From Bacteroidota bacterium (GTDB lineage Bacteria > Bacteroidota > Bacteroidia > Palsa-965): DNA of 37,236 bases. Both the position numbers and the translations under genes were made by a program. Of the stretch, positions 7,631-18,000 are shown one piece after another. Below the pieces are notes generated by a model. It was not told where the DNA came from. It saw only the letters and a program-made list of their open reading frames with translations, and searched no databases. Positions within the stretch are counted from its first letter, which is position 1. Each line of letters begins with the position of its first letter. Where the stretch lies: contig JABDAO010000017.1 in NCBI GenBank assembly GCA_013289095.1, forward strand, positions 1 through 37,236, written 5' to 3'.

Positions 7631-9343
7631 TTATTTCTTTTGTCCTTTGTTTAAAATTTCTTTCACCGGGGTGGCATCCTTCTTTCTTCCTTTAAAAGAA
7701 AACCAGGCCCAGATACCTCCTCCAATGAGCAGGAAATACAGCAGATACGATTTGGAGATATGATCGGATTGAACAAAGGTAAAGAACCGTTTCCATCTGA
7801 ATTTTTCAGCAAAAGGAGTATCCTTCTTGATCGACATCCAGATAAACACCGGTTTCCCAACGATATGATCTTCGGGTACAAAGCCCCAGTAACGCGAATC
7901 GAGGGAGTTATGTCTGTTATCGCCCAGCATGAAATAGTAGTTTTGCTTAAAGGTATAGCTTGTGGAAGGTTTTCCGTTGATGATAATCTGTCCGTTTTTC
8001 TTTTCGAGTTTATTCCCTTCATACACCCCGATGATGCGTTCGTAGAGGGGCAAGTTGAGTGTGTCGAGGGCAACCGAAGCGCCTTGTTGGGGCGCCAGCA
8101 CAGGGCCATAGTTGTCCTTTGTCCAGCGGTAATGATCTGAATGGGGGAATACATCGAAATCTCTTCGTACATTATATGTTGAATCGCAAAGTTCCTGGAT
8201 TGATTTGTCGTCTATCTGTTTCAGGATCTCCACATCATGGGCCGTAAGTTGTACTTCAAGGATATTGGTATTATTCTGATACACCGGCTGGGGCCTGTCG
8301 GTAATGTCAAGTTCTTTGCCAAGCCTGAGCTGACGCGGGTTCTCATCAAAAATGGTGGTAGAGTCAAAAAGGAGGTATTTGCGGTTATCGATCAGATAAC
8401 TGTATTGAACATTGGGTGGCACATAGGCCGGTTGTCCGTTGATAAAGATGGTTTTGTTCCGGATCTCAAATTTGTCCCCAGGCAGTACCACACAGCGTTT
8501 TACATAGTTATCGAGTTTGTCGACTGGTCTTGCCACCACATCGCCCAGGGGTTGTCCATCGCGTATATCGTAGGCCGTGGGGTCAAGCACTTTGTTCCGT
8601 CCGTTGCGCCGGCAGAGTGCATAATAGCTTTGGTCTGAGTGATGCAGTTCAACCGTATCGCCTTCGGGCCAATTAAAGACCACATAGTCGTTTCGTTCGA
8701 CCTTGCCCAGGCCCGGTAATCTGACGTTCGGAAGTTTGATCCAGTTCAGGTAGCTAGGCATGCTTTTAGAAAGGGGCATGGTGTTGTGGGCAAACGGAAA
8801 GGAAAGGGGGGTGTTGGGCACCTTGGCCCCATAGCTGATCTTGCTGACAAACAGATAATCGCCCACAAGCAACGATTTTTCAAGCGAAGAGGTAGGGATG
8901 GTGAACGCTTCGAAAAAGAAGGTCCGGATAATTGTTGCCGCAACCACAGCAAACAAACCGGCTTCTCCCCACTCGCGCATCAGGGTTTTCTTGGCCCGTA
9001 TTTCAACCGGGGGGCCAGTCCAGGTTTCGGTTTTGCTAAAACCCAGCATGGGGAGGCAGATAAAATAACCGATCAGGGCAAAAAGATGTTCTTTGAGCGT
9101 ACGTTTTCCAAAGGCTTTGGATGTCTCCACAAACAGGATGAATAGCATCAGCCAGCTGATAGTTGGGATGAGGATCAGAAAGATCCACCACCAGGGCTTT
9201 TTCAGGATTTTTAGCCAAACCACAAAATGATACACGGGAACAAGGGCTTTCCAGCCTTGCTCACCGGCTTTTTCAAAGATCTTATAGAGCCCGGCAAAAA
9301 GAAGAAGGATGCTGAGAAGAAGGAAGTACTGGATGGGTTGCAT
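7631..9343 (-). CDS. lepB: Signal peptidase I (S26A), with N-terminal multi-TM extension
   Basis: FFFEAFTIPTSSLEKSLLVGDYLFVSK (catalytic Ser region), DNYVKRCVVLPGDKFEIRN (Lys region), YFMLGDNRHNSLDSRYWGFVPEDHIVGKP. Confidence 0.92.
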   Translation of the reverse strand: MQPIQYFLLLSILLLFAGLYKIFEKAGEQGWKALVPVYHFVVWLKILKKPWWWIFLILIPTISWLMLFILFVETSKAFGKRTLKEHLFALIGYFICLPMLGFSKTETWTGPPVEIRAKKTLMREWGEAGLFAVVAATIIRTFFFEAFTIPTSSLEKSLLVGDYLFVSKISYGAKVPNTPLSFPFAHNTMPLSKSMPSYLNWIKLPNVRLPGLGKVERNDYVVFNWPEGDTVELHHSDQSYYALCRRNGRNKVLDPTAYDIRDGQPLGDVVARPVDKLDNYVKRCVVLPGDKFEIRNKTIFINGQPAYVPPNVQYSYLIDNRKYLLFDSTTIFDENPRQLRLGKELDITDRPQPVYQNNTNILEVQLTAHDVEILKQIDDKSIQELCDSTYNVRRDFDVFPHSDHYRWTKDNYGPVLAPQQGASVALDTLNLPLYERIIGVYEGNKLEKKNGQIIINGKPSTSYTFKQNYYFMLGDNRHNSLDSRYWGFVPEDHIVGKPVFIWMSIKKDTPFAEKFRWKRFFTFVQSDHISKSYLLYFLLIGGGIWAWFSFKGRKKDATPVKEILNKGQKK

Positions 9344-9434
9344 ATAGTTTTGAGTAACGTACGTATTTGAATCTTATTCTGTTTTTTCAGCCGTTTCCTG
9401 ATGGTTTGTCTAATCGATGTCTGGATATTGCGGT

Positions 9435-10166
9435 TTATGGTCTGGTTCGGTCAAATCCCAGCATATCGTTCATTCCAAAAACACCTTTTTTTCCAGGGAT
9501 CCATTCGGCAGCAAGAACCGCTCCAAGTGCAAATCCTTTTCGATTGTGGGCGGTGTGGGTAATCTCGATGTCATCAATATCCGACTCATAGCGTACCTTA
9601 TGTGTTCCGGGCACCTGCCCTTGGCGAATGCTGTGGATCTGGATTACCGATTTTTCGGCGCTGATGCCTTCTATCCAGTTTTTCTTCCGGCTGATTTCGG
9701 CCAGCATGTCTTCGGCCAGGGTAATGGCCGTACCACTGGGCGCATCCTTTTTGTACTGGTGATGGATTTCCTCCAGACCTGGCTCATAACTCTCATATTT
9801 GTTCATTAGCCTGGCCAATGAACGGTTGACCTCGAAAAAAATGTTTACCCCAATGCTGTAATTCGAGGCATAAAAAAAAGTGTTCCCGGTCATTAAGCAA
9901 GCGGTTTTGATTTCATCGAGTTGTGCAAGCCATCCGGTTGTTCCCGAAACAACGGGGATGTTTGCCTGAAAACAGGTTTGGATAAGGGTATAGGCGCTGG
10001 CCGGGGCGCTGAATTCAATTGCCGCATCGATTCCTTTCAACGCTGCCGGTGTTAGCGCTGCCGCGCTAAGTGTTGTGGTTTTCAGTACAATCTGGTGGTT
10101 ACGCTGGATGGCAATCTGCTCGATTTCCTTTCCCATTTTTCCATAACCAAGCAATGCTATTTTCAT
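9435..10166 (-). CDS. dapB: 4-hydroxy-tetrahydrodipicolinate reductase
   Basis: MKIALLGYGKMGKEIEQIA, EFSAPASAY, VSGTTGW, YASNYSIGVNIFFEVNR, EIHHQYKKDAPSGTAITLAE. Confidence 0.95.
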   Translation of the reverse strand: MKIALLGYGKMGKEIEQIAIQRNHQIVLKTTTLSAAALTPAALKGIDAAIEFSAPASAYTLIQTCFQANIPVVSGTTGWLAQLDEIKTACLMTGNTFFYASNYSIGVNIFFEVNRSLARLMNKYESYEPGLEEIHHQYKKDAPSGTAITLAEDMLAEISRKKNWIEGISAEKSVIQIHSIRQGQVPGTHKVRYESDIDDIEITHTAHNRKGFALGAVLAAEWIPGKKGVFGMNDMLGFDRTRP

Positions 10167-10823
10167 ACCAGTAGCCGCCGTTTTCGATTTGGCTAACGAA
10201 GGTACTAAAATAGTAGGACTGAGAGGGGATATTTACGAGAAGTGGGGCAGGGGAAGGCGCTTTTGAATGCAATTTGAAATGGATTTATCAATTAGCTGAT
10301 TTTTGATAATCGGTATACAGAATCAGGTGTCAGTCTGGTTATTCAATCCGATTAACTGTTTTTCCTTCCGTCCTGAACCTGGGAGACAGCGCTATTTTAC
10401 CAGATCTTGAATAGGCCGTATGCTGTGTCAGCTTAGTCATTTACGATGAAAATACGATCGTCTGTATGAAGGTAGAGATTATGCTCTGGCCAGGCTTAAA
10501 ATGAACCATTGTCTCTATGTATCAGTTGTTTGTGAAATTAAATTCGCTGTCAAAATACCGGGGGCAATTCTATATGGCTTGTCGAACGCGCAAGAAATCA
10601 ACGCTGAGGGTTTAGGGGCTGCTGTTTTTGTGGGATGGAAGCATTGGCAGAAAGCAGGAAACCGCCAGTTGCGAACGGTGTCTGAGCGACTTCAAAAAAA
10701 CAAACCGGTGGGAGGTCTTACCTGATTCAGACACGATTAGCATCTTAAAATTTCAGTGAAGCCGGTTCAAAACAAACGGAAATAGTATCTTTGATCCATC
10801 CATATCATTAACAATCAGATCCT

Positions 10824-11336
10824 ATGAGGCATCCCGAGAAGTCTGAATATCCGGAATATCATGAACAATATATCCGGCTCATACCTGGAGAAAATGTCAT
10901 CCGGGCATTGGAAGGCCAGATGCTGGAGCTCCAGGCCCTTGTATCAGACCTGCCAACCGACAAAGAAGATTATGCTTATGCTCCCGGAAAATGGACCATC
11001 AAGGAAGTGATCGGTCATCTGATCGATTGTGAACGTGTTTTTGGGTACCGCGTCCTGCGTTTTGCCCGGGGCGACAGCAAAGAGCTTCCTGGTTTTGATG
11101 AAAAGATGTATGTAACGGCAGGCAAATTCAATAAGCGCAGTTTTTACGATCTGGCCCACGAATTTTCGGTGCTTCGCGAAGCAAATATCATACTTTTTAA
11201 AAACCTGGATGAAGAAGCGCTCTCCAGAACGGGCACTTCAGATGGGATCACCACCACGGCTCGTGCCTATATCTTTGCCATTGCCGGTCATTCTGCGCAT
11301 CATGTGAGAACAATCAAGGCCAGATATCTGGAATAA
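10824..11336 (+). CDS. DinB-family protein
   Basis: 170 aa. YAPGKWTIKEVIGHLIDCERVFGYRVLRFARGD and IAGHSAHHVRTIKARYL carry the characteristic His residues. A TATCTTTG -7 motif lies at 10786-10793. Confidence 0.85.
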   Translation: MRHPEKSEYPEYHEQYIRLIPGENVIRALEGQMLELQALVSDLPTDKEDYAYAPGKWTIKEVIGHLIDCERVFGYRVLRFARGDSKELPGFDEKMYVTAGKFNKRSFYDLAHEFSVLREANIILFKNLDEEALSRTGTSDGITTTARAYIFAIAGHSAHHVRTIKARYLE

Positions 11337-11353
11337 CCGGATCAGGATCAAAC

Positions 11354-11392
11354 AAAAAGGGTATTGAGAAATGGTTTCTCAATACCCTTTTT
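11354..11392. terminator. Strong bidirectional intrinsic terminator
   Basis: 18-bp stem AAAAAGGGTATTGAGAAA-TGG-TTTCTCAATACCCTTTTT plus a T tract, between convergent genes. Confidence 0.9.
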
Positions 11393-11473
11393 TTTTTTCC
11401 GCCTTCGGTAACGTTTTGAAGGCAAAATCAAAATCTTCGGTTCCTGAATGCTCTGAGCATGCGGGCGCTTTTA

Positions 11474-12736
11474 CTACCTTGATACAATCACTTTCTGAAC
11501 CTGGTTGAGATGGTTTGTTTGAAGACGGCAGAGATACACACCGGTAGAAAGATCGCCGCTTTCAAACGAAGCAATCTGTAAACCCTGGTTCGCCTGCGCG
11601 TTGTAAATAACTTTCACCACTTTGCCTGTTATATCACTGAGGGTGAGTAATACAGGGCCACTTTCATCAAGAATATATTTAACACGACTTTCTCCGTTCA
11701 TCGGGTTTGGATAGACCTCAAATTTCAGGGGTGTGACCGATAGATTCTGAGTCCCGGTCGGGCTTCCTCCTTCGGCTAACCAGATGGTGGCATTTACGAT
11801 GATGATTTCTTCTTCATCACCGGGGTCTCCGCTAAAATCGGTATATAAACTAGACTTTACATTTCCGGTTCCGTCATCTGTAGGCGAGCTGTCTCCTTCG
11901 AAAGCGAACTTGCCCGCACCATACCGCCCATGCCCGAACATGACCCCGGTATTGCCGATCGTAGTCTGAAACACATCGCCTGTGACGCTTGCATTTTTTG
12001 CCGGATACATGGTCATGGTTGTACCGTTGTGCCATTCCATCCCAGGGCAATTGCCCATTGGGCCATGGAGCACAGAATCTGTGGCAGAAGCATTTATATG
12101 TGCCGAACTTGGAGAGATATTCAGTGAGTCGAAGGTGAAACCAAAGGCCGTATCTTTAATCGGGTTGTGTTTGATGAAATCGTTCCACACCATTGGCGAA
12201 TCCCATCCATTATTTGTACGCGATGAACCGGCATGGTCTGAAACCATAAACAAGCCTCCTCCATTATTTACGAAATTCATTAAAGCCGTTTTTACCCGGG
12301 TTGAAAACGGGAACTGAGGTTCGTCGACAATAAACACCTTGTAATTCATCAAATCCTGGGGGTGATTTACGTTCCCGTAGGTAATCGAATCGAATGTTGG
12401 AAGGGTTTCGACCTCATAACCATGCTTTACCATGTCTATAGCCCAGGTAGAAGACGACCCGGTCCAGTATGTTTCAAGCGTGGTAGCTGTTACACCCGAT
12501 TGGGCAGGGGTAGGCATACGTTGGGCATTTGAATGCCAGCCGTTCGAGGATGACCCGGAAATGACAGGTATGCCTCCGGTGCCGGTATAGGCCAGATTGT
12601 CGAGATCGGCATCAATAACCCAGTCTGAATTGCCGGATGATTGCCCTTCTGTTGCATCAAACAATATTTTAACCTGTGCGTGTGATACACAGGTCATTGA
12701 AAGCATGGCAGATAAACAAAGAATTGATTTTTTCAT
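11474..12736 (-). CDS. Secreted protein with T9SS type A C-terminal sorting domain
   Basis: Signal peptide MKKSILCLSAMLSMTCVSHA; GATase-like/DUF4350-like core (VDEPQFPFSTRVKTALMNFVNNGGGLFMVSDHAG); C-terminus LKFEVYPNPMNGESRVKYIL...GVYLCRLQTNHLNQVQKVIVSR. Confidence 0.8.
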   Translation of the reverse strand: MKKSILCLSAMLSMTCVSHAQVKILFDATEGQSSGNSDWVIDADLDNLAYTGTGGIPVISGSSSNGWHSNAQRMPTPAQSGVTATTLETYWTGSSSTWAIDMVKHGYEVETLPTFDSITYGNVNHPQDLMNYKVFIVDEPQFPFSTRVKTALMNFVNNGGGLFMVSDHAGSSRTNNGWDSPMVWNDFIKHNPIKDTAFGFTFDSLNISPSSAHINASATDSVLHGPMGNCPGMEWHNGTTMTMYPAKNASVTGDVFQTTIGNTGVMFGHGRYGAGKFAFEGDSSPTDDGTGNVKSSLYTDFSGDPGDEEEIIIVNATIWLAEGGSPTGTQNLSVTPLKFEVYPNPMNGESRVKYILDESGPVLLTLSDITGKVVKVIYNAQANQGLQIASFESGDLSTGVYLCRLQTNHLNQVQKVIVSR

Positions 12737-13143
12737 ACCTTTTGGATGAATAAGTGGAATGTGTGTGTCTTGTGTGTTAAGCGAATGTAGTAATTACGTT
12801 ACCAAATCAACACTATTACATGAACTATATTTATCCTGATAATTCTATAAAAATAATATAGCACTCAGAATAATTGGCTTATCCGGTCATTGAGGAGATG
12901 GCTCAAATGGAAGCGGAGCATGTAAAACAGCATCCCGAATGGAAGAAGAATGCCAAAAATTTTGTTAATCAGGGTTCACACAAACACACCCAACCATCAC
13001 ACAATCATTCGGTTACATTTGTTTTTTTGTCAAACAGGTACAGGCAGAAGTATTGATTTAGTTTAAAACGCTTGCAGGCTGTATGTTTCAGACATTCATT
13101 GTGTTCAATGAATTTTTTAATCCGGAGTGTATTGAAATAAGTA

Positions 13144-13312
13144 ACCCCGCGCTTTAGAATACGGGGTCTAAATACCCCACATCCGTGGGCTTTAGCCCAA
13201 TGTCATTTCGTTAACGGAAATGTTTCCGTCTCTCCCATTTTTCGCCTCACAAACCTAATCAGTAACCCGCGCTTTAGCGCGGGGGATGTCATCCCCGGCG
13301 CTGAAGCGCGGT
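13144..13312. repeat. REP-like cluster of at least five short GC-rich hairpins
   Basis: ACCCCG...CGGGGT; TGGGCT-TT-AGCCCA; ACGGAAA-TG-TTTCCGT; CCCGCGCT-TT-AGCGCGGG; GGGGAT-GTC-ATCCCC; GCGCT-GA-AGCGC. All fall within 170 bp of non-coding DNA. Confidence 0.7.
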
Positions 13313-13400
13313 GTCGTGTTCTGACTTTTTGAGTGAGCCCTGATTAATGGAAGGGAATACCCGATCAGAGGTGGAAGGATGGAGCAATTGGAATAGAAAA

Positions 13401-14099
13401 TCAACGTTCTGAGAGCGGAACACCATTTGAATCGCCCGACAAAATCTCGCTCATGTGATCGAAAAAGGGGCGTAAATTTTTAAAGGCTTTGTTGAGGGTG
13501 AACACAAACTTGGGATCCAATACCTCTTTGTCCGTAAAACGGTGTTTGAGGTAAAATTGTTTGTGGCGTATCAGATCAATGGCCGGATGTGCCGGGTCGA
13601 AACCGTTGGGAGCTATTTTCAAACAGGCCCCAGGCAGGAGTTCAAAAAAAGAGGCTTTAGCCTTGAGTATCTTTCTGAATTCGGGGGCATTGTATTCCAG
13701 TTCTTTCCTGATCAGCAACAGATCATCCGGATTTGGTGCAAAAAAGCCACCGGCCATGTATGAGTTTCCCGGTTCAAGGTGGTAATAATAGCCGCCCCTC
13801 AGCTGCTGGGTGGCTCTTTTGAAGCTGCCCGACCAATAGGTATGATAGGGAGTCTTGGCTTTCGAAAAACGGATATCGGCATAAATGCGGTAAAGGCTTT
13901 TTTTTCCTGATACGGTTTCGATCAGGTCGTGTTTGTGCATCTCCAGGAGCAGCCTGTCTGCAAACGCAATCATCTGATTATGAGCTGCCAGGTAGGTGTT
14001 TTTCTGCGCATTGAACCAAATTCGGTTGTTGTTTTTGCCAAGATCCTTTAAAAATTTGAAAACCAGCGGAGAGACGGCAGGTTGAGCGGGAGATTTCAT
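13401..14099 (-). CDS. DUF2461 domain-containing protein
   Basis: 232 aa: FLKDLGKNNNRIWFNAQKNTYLAA...YRIYADIRFSKAKTPYHTYWSGSFKRA...GGYYYHLEPGNSYMAGGFFAPNPDDLLLIRKEL. Confidence 0.85.
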   Translation of the reverse strand: MKSPAQPAVSPLVFKFLKDLGKNNNRIWFNAQKNTYLAAHNQMIAFADRLLLEMHKHDLIETVSGKKSLYRIYADIRFSKAKTPYHTYWSGSFKRATQQLRGGYYYHLEPGNSYMAGGFFAPNPDDLLLIRKELEYNAPEFRKILKAKASFFELLPGACLKIAPNGFDPAHPAIDLIRHKQFYLKHRFTDKEVLDPKFVFTLNKAFKNLRPFFDHMSEILSGDSNGVPLSER

Positions 14100-14170
14100 T
14101 CGGATTTGGGAAATGAAGGTGTTTGGATCGGAAAATGCAGAATATTTTTGATCAAATTTTCAACATCTGC

Positions 14171-14220
14171 CAAATATACTTGTTTTAACACTCCGGACGT
14201 GGTACATTTGCCAAAATCAA
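14171..14220. promoter_or_regulatory. Divergent Bacteroidetes-type promoter pair
   Basis: Minus-strand TATATTTG (14178-14171) upstream of the DUF2461 gene. Plus-strand TTG (14180) ~N20 TACATTTG (14213-14220) upstream of ATG 14235. Confidence 0.5.
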
Positions 14221-14234
14221 AACTTTTGACTACT

Positions 14235-14522
14235 ATGAGCGATGAGAAAGCAACAGTTCATCAGATTTCCGAAGAAAAGGATGGGCAAGTTTCAAATTAT
14301 TTCCTCGACGGGGAATTAATCCTGAATGTCGATCATTCGAATAAGGTGGTAGCCACCTCAAACCAGCAAAGCAGGAAGTTTGAATCGGATACCGACCTGC
14401 AAGGGTGGATTGCTCAGTTCAACCGGTGTGTGCTCCGCAAACGCAAGGCGTATCGTCCAGAATTCGGCAACGGATTGATTGTGGATGAGTGTTTCCTTGA
14501 ATTGAAGAGAAATAACAACTAA
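14235..14522 (+). CDS. Small hypothetical protein (95 aa)
   Basis: MSDEKATVHQISEEKDGQVSNYFLDGELILNVDHSNKVVAT... The start is supported by a TACATTTG motif 14 nt upstream. Family not recognised. Confidence 0.6.
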   Translation: MSDEKATVHQISEEKDGQVSNYFLDGELILNVDHSNKVVATSNQQSRKFESDTDLQGWIAQFNRCVLRKRKAYRPEFGNGLIVDECFLELKRNNN

Positions 14523-14643
14523 ACCCGGTATCTTTTTATAACAGGTCCCGCAATTTGGATTTTATCTGAACCTTGTTACTGAGGTGTGATATTTTTCGGA
14601 ACGCATTGTTTTTCTATTCCTTTATAAGTTCATCGCATGCTAT

Positions 14644-14676
14644 AAAAAAGGCCATCCGTTCTGGATGGCCTTTTTT
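14644..14676. terminator. Bidirectional intrinsic terminator
   Basis: AAAAAAGGCCATCC-GTTCT-GGATGGCCTTTTTT. Confidence 0.85.
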
Positions 14677-15088
14677 TGTCAAGCTGTTCAAGATCCCTTC
14701 TATATAAACCCGCATTCGAAGCAGGCATTCGCGCTCAAAAGGCCAGCAGCACAACGACCCTGAGGGATAGCACATCCCGGTGACTATCAGTGCCGCGCAA
14801 ATACTAACACACGGTGCATTCGCGCACAAGCTGGATAAACCACGAAACAGCTCAGTGAACGGGATCAATTTAATTCAGGTATGGAGAAATAGGTTGAAGA
14901 TACCTTAGCGACCTATCTTGAAAGATGAATGAACCTCTGACGATGGGGTTTTAATATACATAGAAAGAACATTATTGCCTGATTTTTTGGGAATACAAGA
15001 TAATTTAAATACATTTACGCTTATGAGATGCCAAATAAAGTAGACCAACTCTTTTATTCTATAGACAAACGTCAGTAATTCCATCTTC

Positions 15089-18000
15089 TTGAAAAAAATA
15101 ATCCCGATTATTTTTTCACTATTCGTGACCAGCAACCAGCTGTTTGCTCAAGGTGCGCCCGCATGTCCCTCGGTGAATGCCGGAAGCCCTGTCACCATTT
15201 GTAATGGGCAATGCACCACCCTGTCAGCGGCTGTCGTTTCAAATAACCAGACTTCTTCCTATTCTGTCAGTTCGATTCCATATGTTCCATATCCCTATAC
15301 GGGTGCAGCGATACTTGTTGGCGCCGATGATGTATGGAGCAGCACTGTCAATCTGGGATTCAATTTTTGTTATTTTGGAAATCATTACAACCAGGCTGTA
15401 CTCGGAGACAACGGGGAACTTACCTTCGACCTGACCAATGCCAACGGATATGACAACTGGCAACTGACCACAGCTCTTCCGAATACAAACGATCTCCCGG
15501 GGCCAACCATTTGTGGAGCGTTCAGGGATATGGACGGGGGGCTTGGAGGTCATTCGTACATTGAAACCCTTGGCACGGCGCCCTGTAGGGAACTGATCAT
15601 GAGCTGGGTGAATGTTCCTCTCTTTGACAACGGGGCTGGAGTTTGCAATGGCACTCCAAACACCACCCTTCAGATTGTACTTTACGAAAACACCAATTAT
15701 ATAGACGTCTATATTCAAAACAGTTTTTCCTGCGCCGCATGGAACGGCGGGGCTGGTATTATCGGGATCCAAAATGCTGCGGGTACAGTGGCCGTTTGTC
15801 CCCCAAACCGTAATTTCCCGACTGCATGGACCGCTAATAACGAAGCCTGGAGATTTTCTCCAACCGGTGCGCCCTCGTATGCAATCAACTGGACAGGACC
15901 TCTTGGGGTGGTAGGAGCCGGTACAAGCGTGAGTGTTTGTCCAACGACCAATTCAACCTATACCGCAACGATGACAGTCACCAACTGCGATGGAGGTGTT
16001 ACCACTTATGCCAACACCGTGCCGGTTACTGTAACGACCAACACTCCGGTCACCCTTGCCCCGACAACGGGTACTATTTGCGGTGGAGTTGGAAATGTAT
16101 CACTTGTTGCAACCGGAGCAGGCACTTTTAGCTGGAGTCCGGCGGGAGGATTGAATGTAACAACCGGTACTACCGTACTGGCAAACCCGGTAGCCGCTAC
16201 TACTTATACTGTTACCCAGACAAACGGCGCTTGTTCAAGCAAGGCTACCGCTGTGGTGAGCGTAGGTAACCCGGCAACGCTTTCTTCAACACAAACAAAT
16301 ATTGCCTGTAATGGAGGAAGCACAGGGGCGAGTACAGTCACTGCAAGTTTGGGAACAGCTCCGTATACCTATGCCTGGTCGGGTGGGGGAGGAACAGCGG
16401 CAACAGCCTCCGGGCTTGCCGCAGGAACCTATGTGGTAACAGTTTCTACCGCGCTGGGATGCCAAAGCACCAATACGGTTACACTTACACAACCTACAGC
16501 CCTGGCCTTAACAACCGGATCTACAGCAGCCAACTGCGGAGGATCTACAGGTACAGCTACAGTAACCGCAAACGGGGGCACTTCGGCCTATACCTATTCC
16601 TGGAGCCCTGCGCCGGCAGGAGGACAGCTTACGCCTACGGCTACAGGGCTCCCGGCAAATACCTATTCGGTGCTGGTTACCGATGCGCATGGGTGTACAA
16701 AAAACACGACCATGGTTGTTACCAATGTTGCGGGCCCAACCAGTGCACTTGGTCCTATTGCCAATAACTCCTGTAATGCCAGCTGTAATGGTACCGCCAC
16801 AGTCAACGCTGCCGGTGGTACCGGTCTGTTGACGTATTCCTGGTCAGGCAATCCGAGTACGACAGCTACTGCCAGCTCCCTTTGTGTGGGAACGTACACG
16901 TGCACCGTAACCGATGCCAATGGATGTAAAATAACGCAACCCGCCACGATCACTCAACCTGCGGTGCTCACGCTCACACCTGGTACAACAGCTGCTACAT
17001 GCGGTTCTTCAAACGGTCAGGCCACGGTTGCCGTAATCGGTGGAACAGTAGGTTATACCTATTCCTGGGTACCCGCTCCAACCGGCGGGCAGGGAACCAA
17101 TACGGCTACCGGTCTGGCGGCTGGAACCTATACCGTAACGGTGACCGACCATAATTTATGCGTTCAAAGTCTTCCGATAACCGTAAATAATAACGGAGGG
17201 CCGGCTGTTTCTCTTTCTACTTCAGCAGCTCCTGCATGTAACGGAGGATGTAACGGTACGGCCACAATTACCGCTACCGGAGGAACCGGAGCGCTGACCT
17301 ATTCCTGGTCGCCAAACGTTGGCGCTGCAGCCACTGTATCCAATTTATGTTCAGGCACATCGTACACCTGCAATGTAAAAGATGCCAATGGTTGCTTAAG
17401 CAGTCAGATTGTAACAGTAACACAACCATCCTTGCTCACCCTAACACCCACCAATACCAACACCAGCTGTCACGCTGTTTGCGATGGAACTGCTACTGCT
17501 ACAGCTGGTGGCGGTACGGGCAGCTATACGTATTCCTGGTCGCCGAATGTCAATTCAACATTAACGGCCTCGGCGCTTTGCCAGGGAACGTATACCTGCC
17601 ACCTCACCGATGCCCATGGTTGCACCACACAGCAAACGTATACAATCACCCAACCTGCCGCACTCACCTCGGTTCCTGCCAGCACTGCTGCATTGTGTAA
17701 CGGGTCATGCAATGGAACGGCAACCATCACTGCCGGTGGAGGGACATCTGGCTATACGTATTCCTGGACAGGTAACCCAAGTACGACCCCTACCGCAAAT
17801 TTGCTTTGCGCAGGCACCTATTCATGTACGCTAACCGATGCACATGGTTGTTCAAGGGTACAGCCCGTAACCGTGACCCAACCAGCCATTCTTTCGTTAA
17901 CACCGGGTTCTACACCTTCAACATGCGGTGCGGCAAACGGACAGGCTACGGTTGCCGTCAGCGGTGGAACGGCAGCTTATTCCTTCAACTGGATCCCCCT

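Noticed and set aside
9343-9435. dapB-lepB adjacency as an unusual arrangement
   Set aside because: As far as I know this pairing is common in Bacteroidetes, so it is not noteworthy on its own.
10501-10725. 74-aa ORF in the 10.2-10.8 kb gap
   Set aside because: No recognisable motif or promoter. The gap is unexplained but gives no firm evidence for a gene.
12874-13056. 60-aa ORF from a TTG start (EEMAQMEAEHVKQHPEWKKNAKNF...)
   Set aside because: The N-terminal half looks protein-like and may be a gene remnant, but it has no good start and a noisy His/Thr tail.
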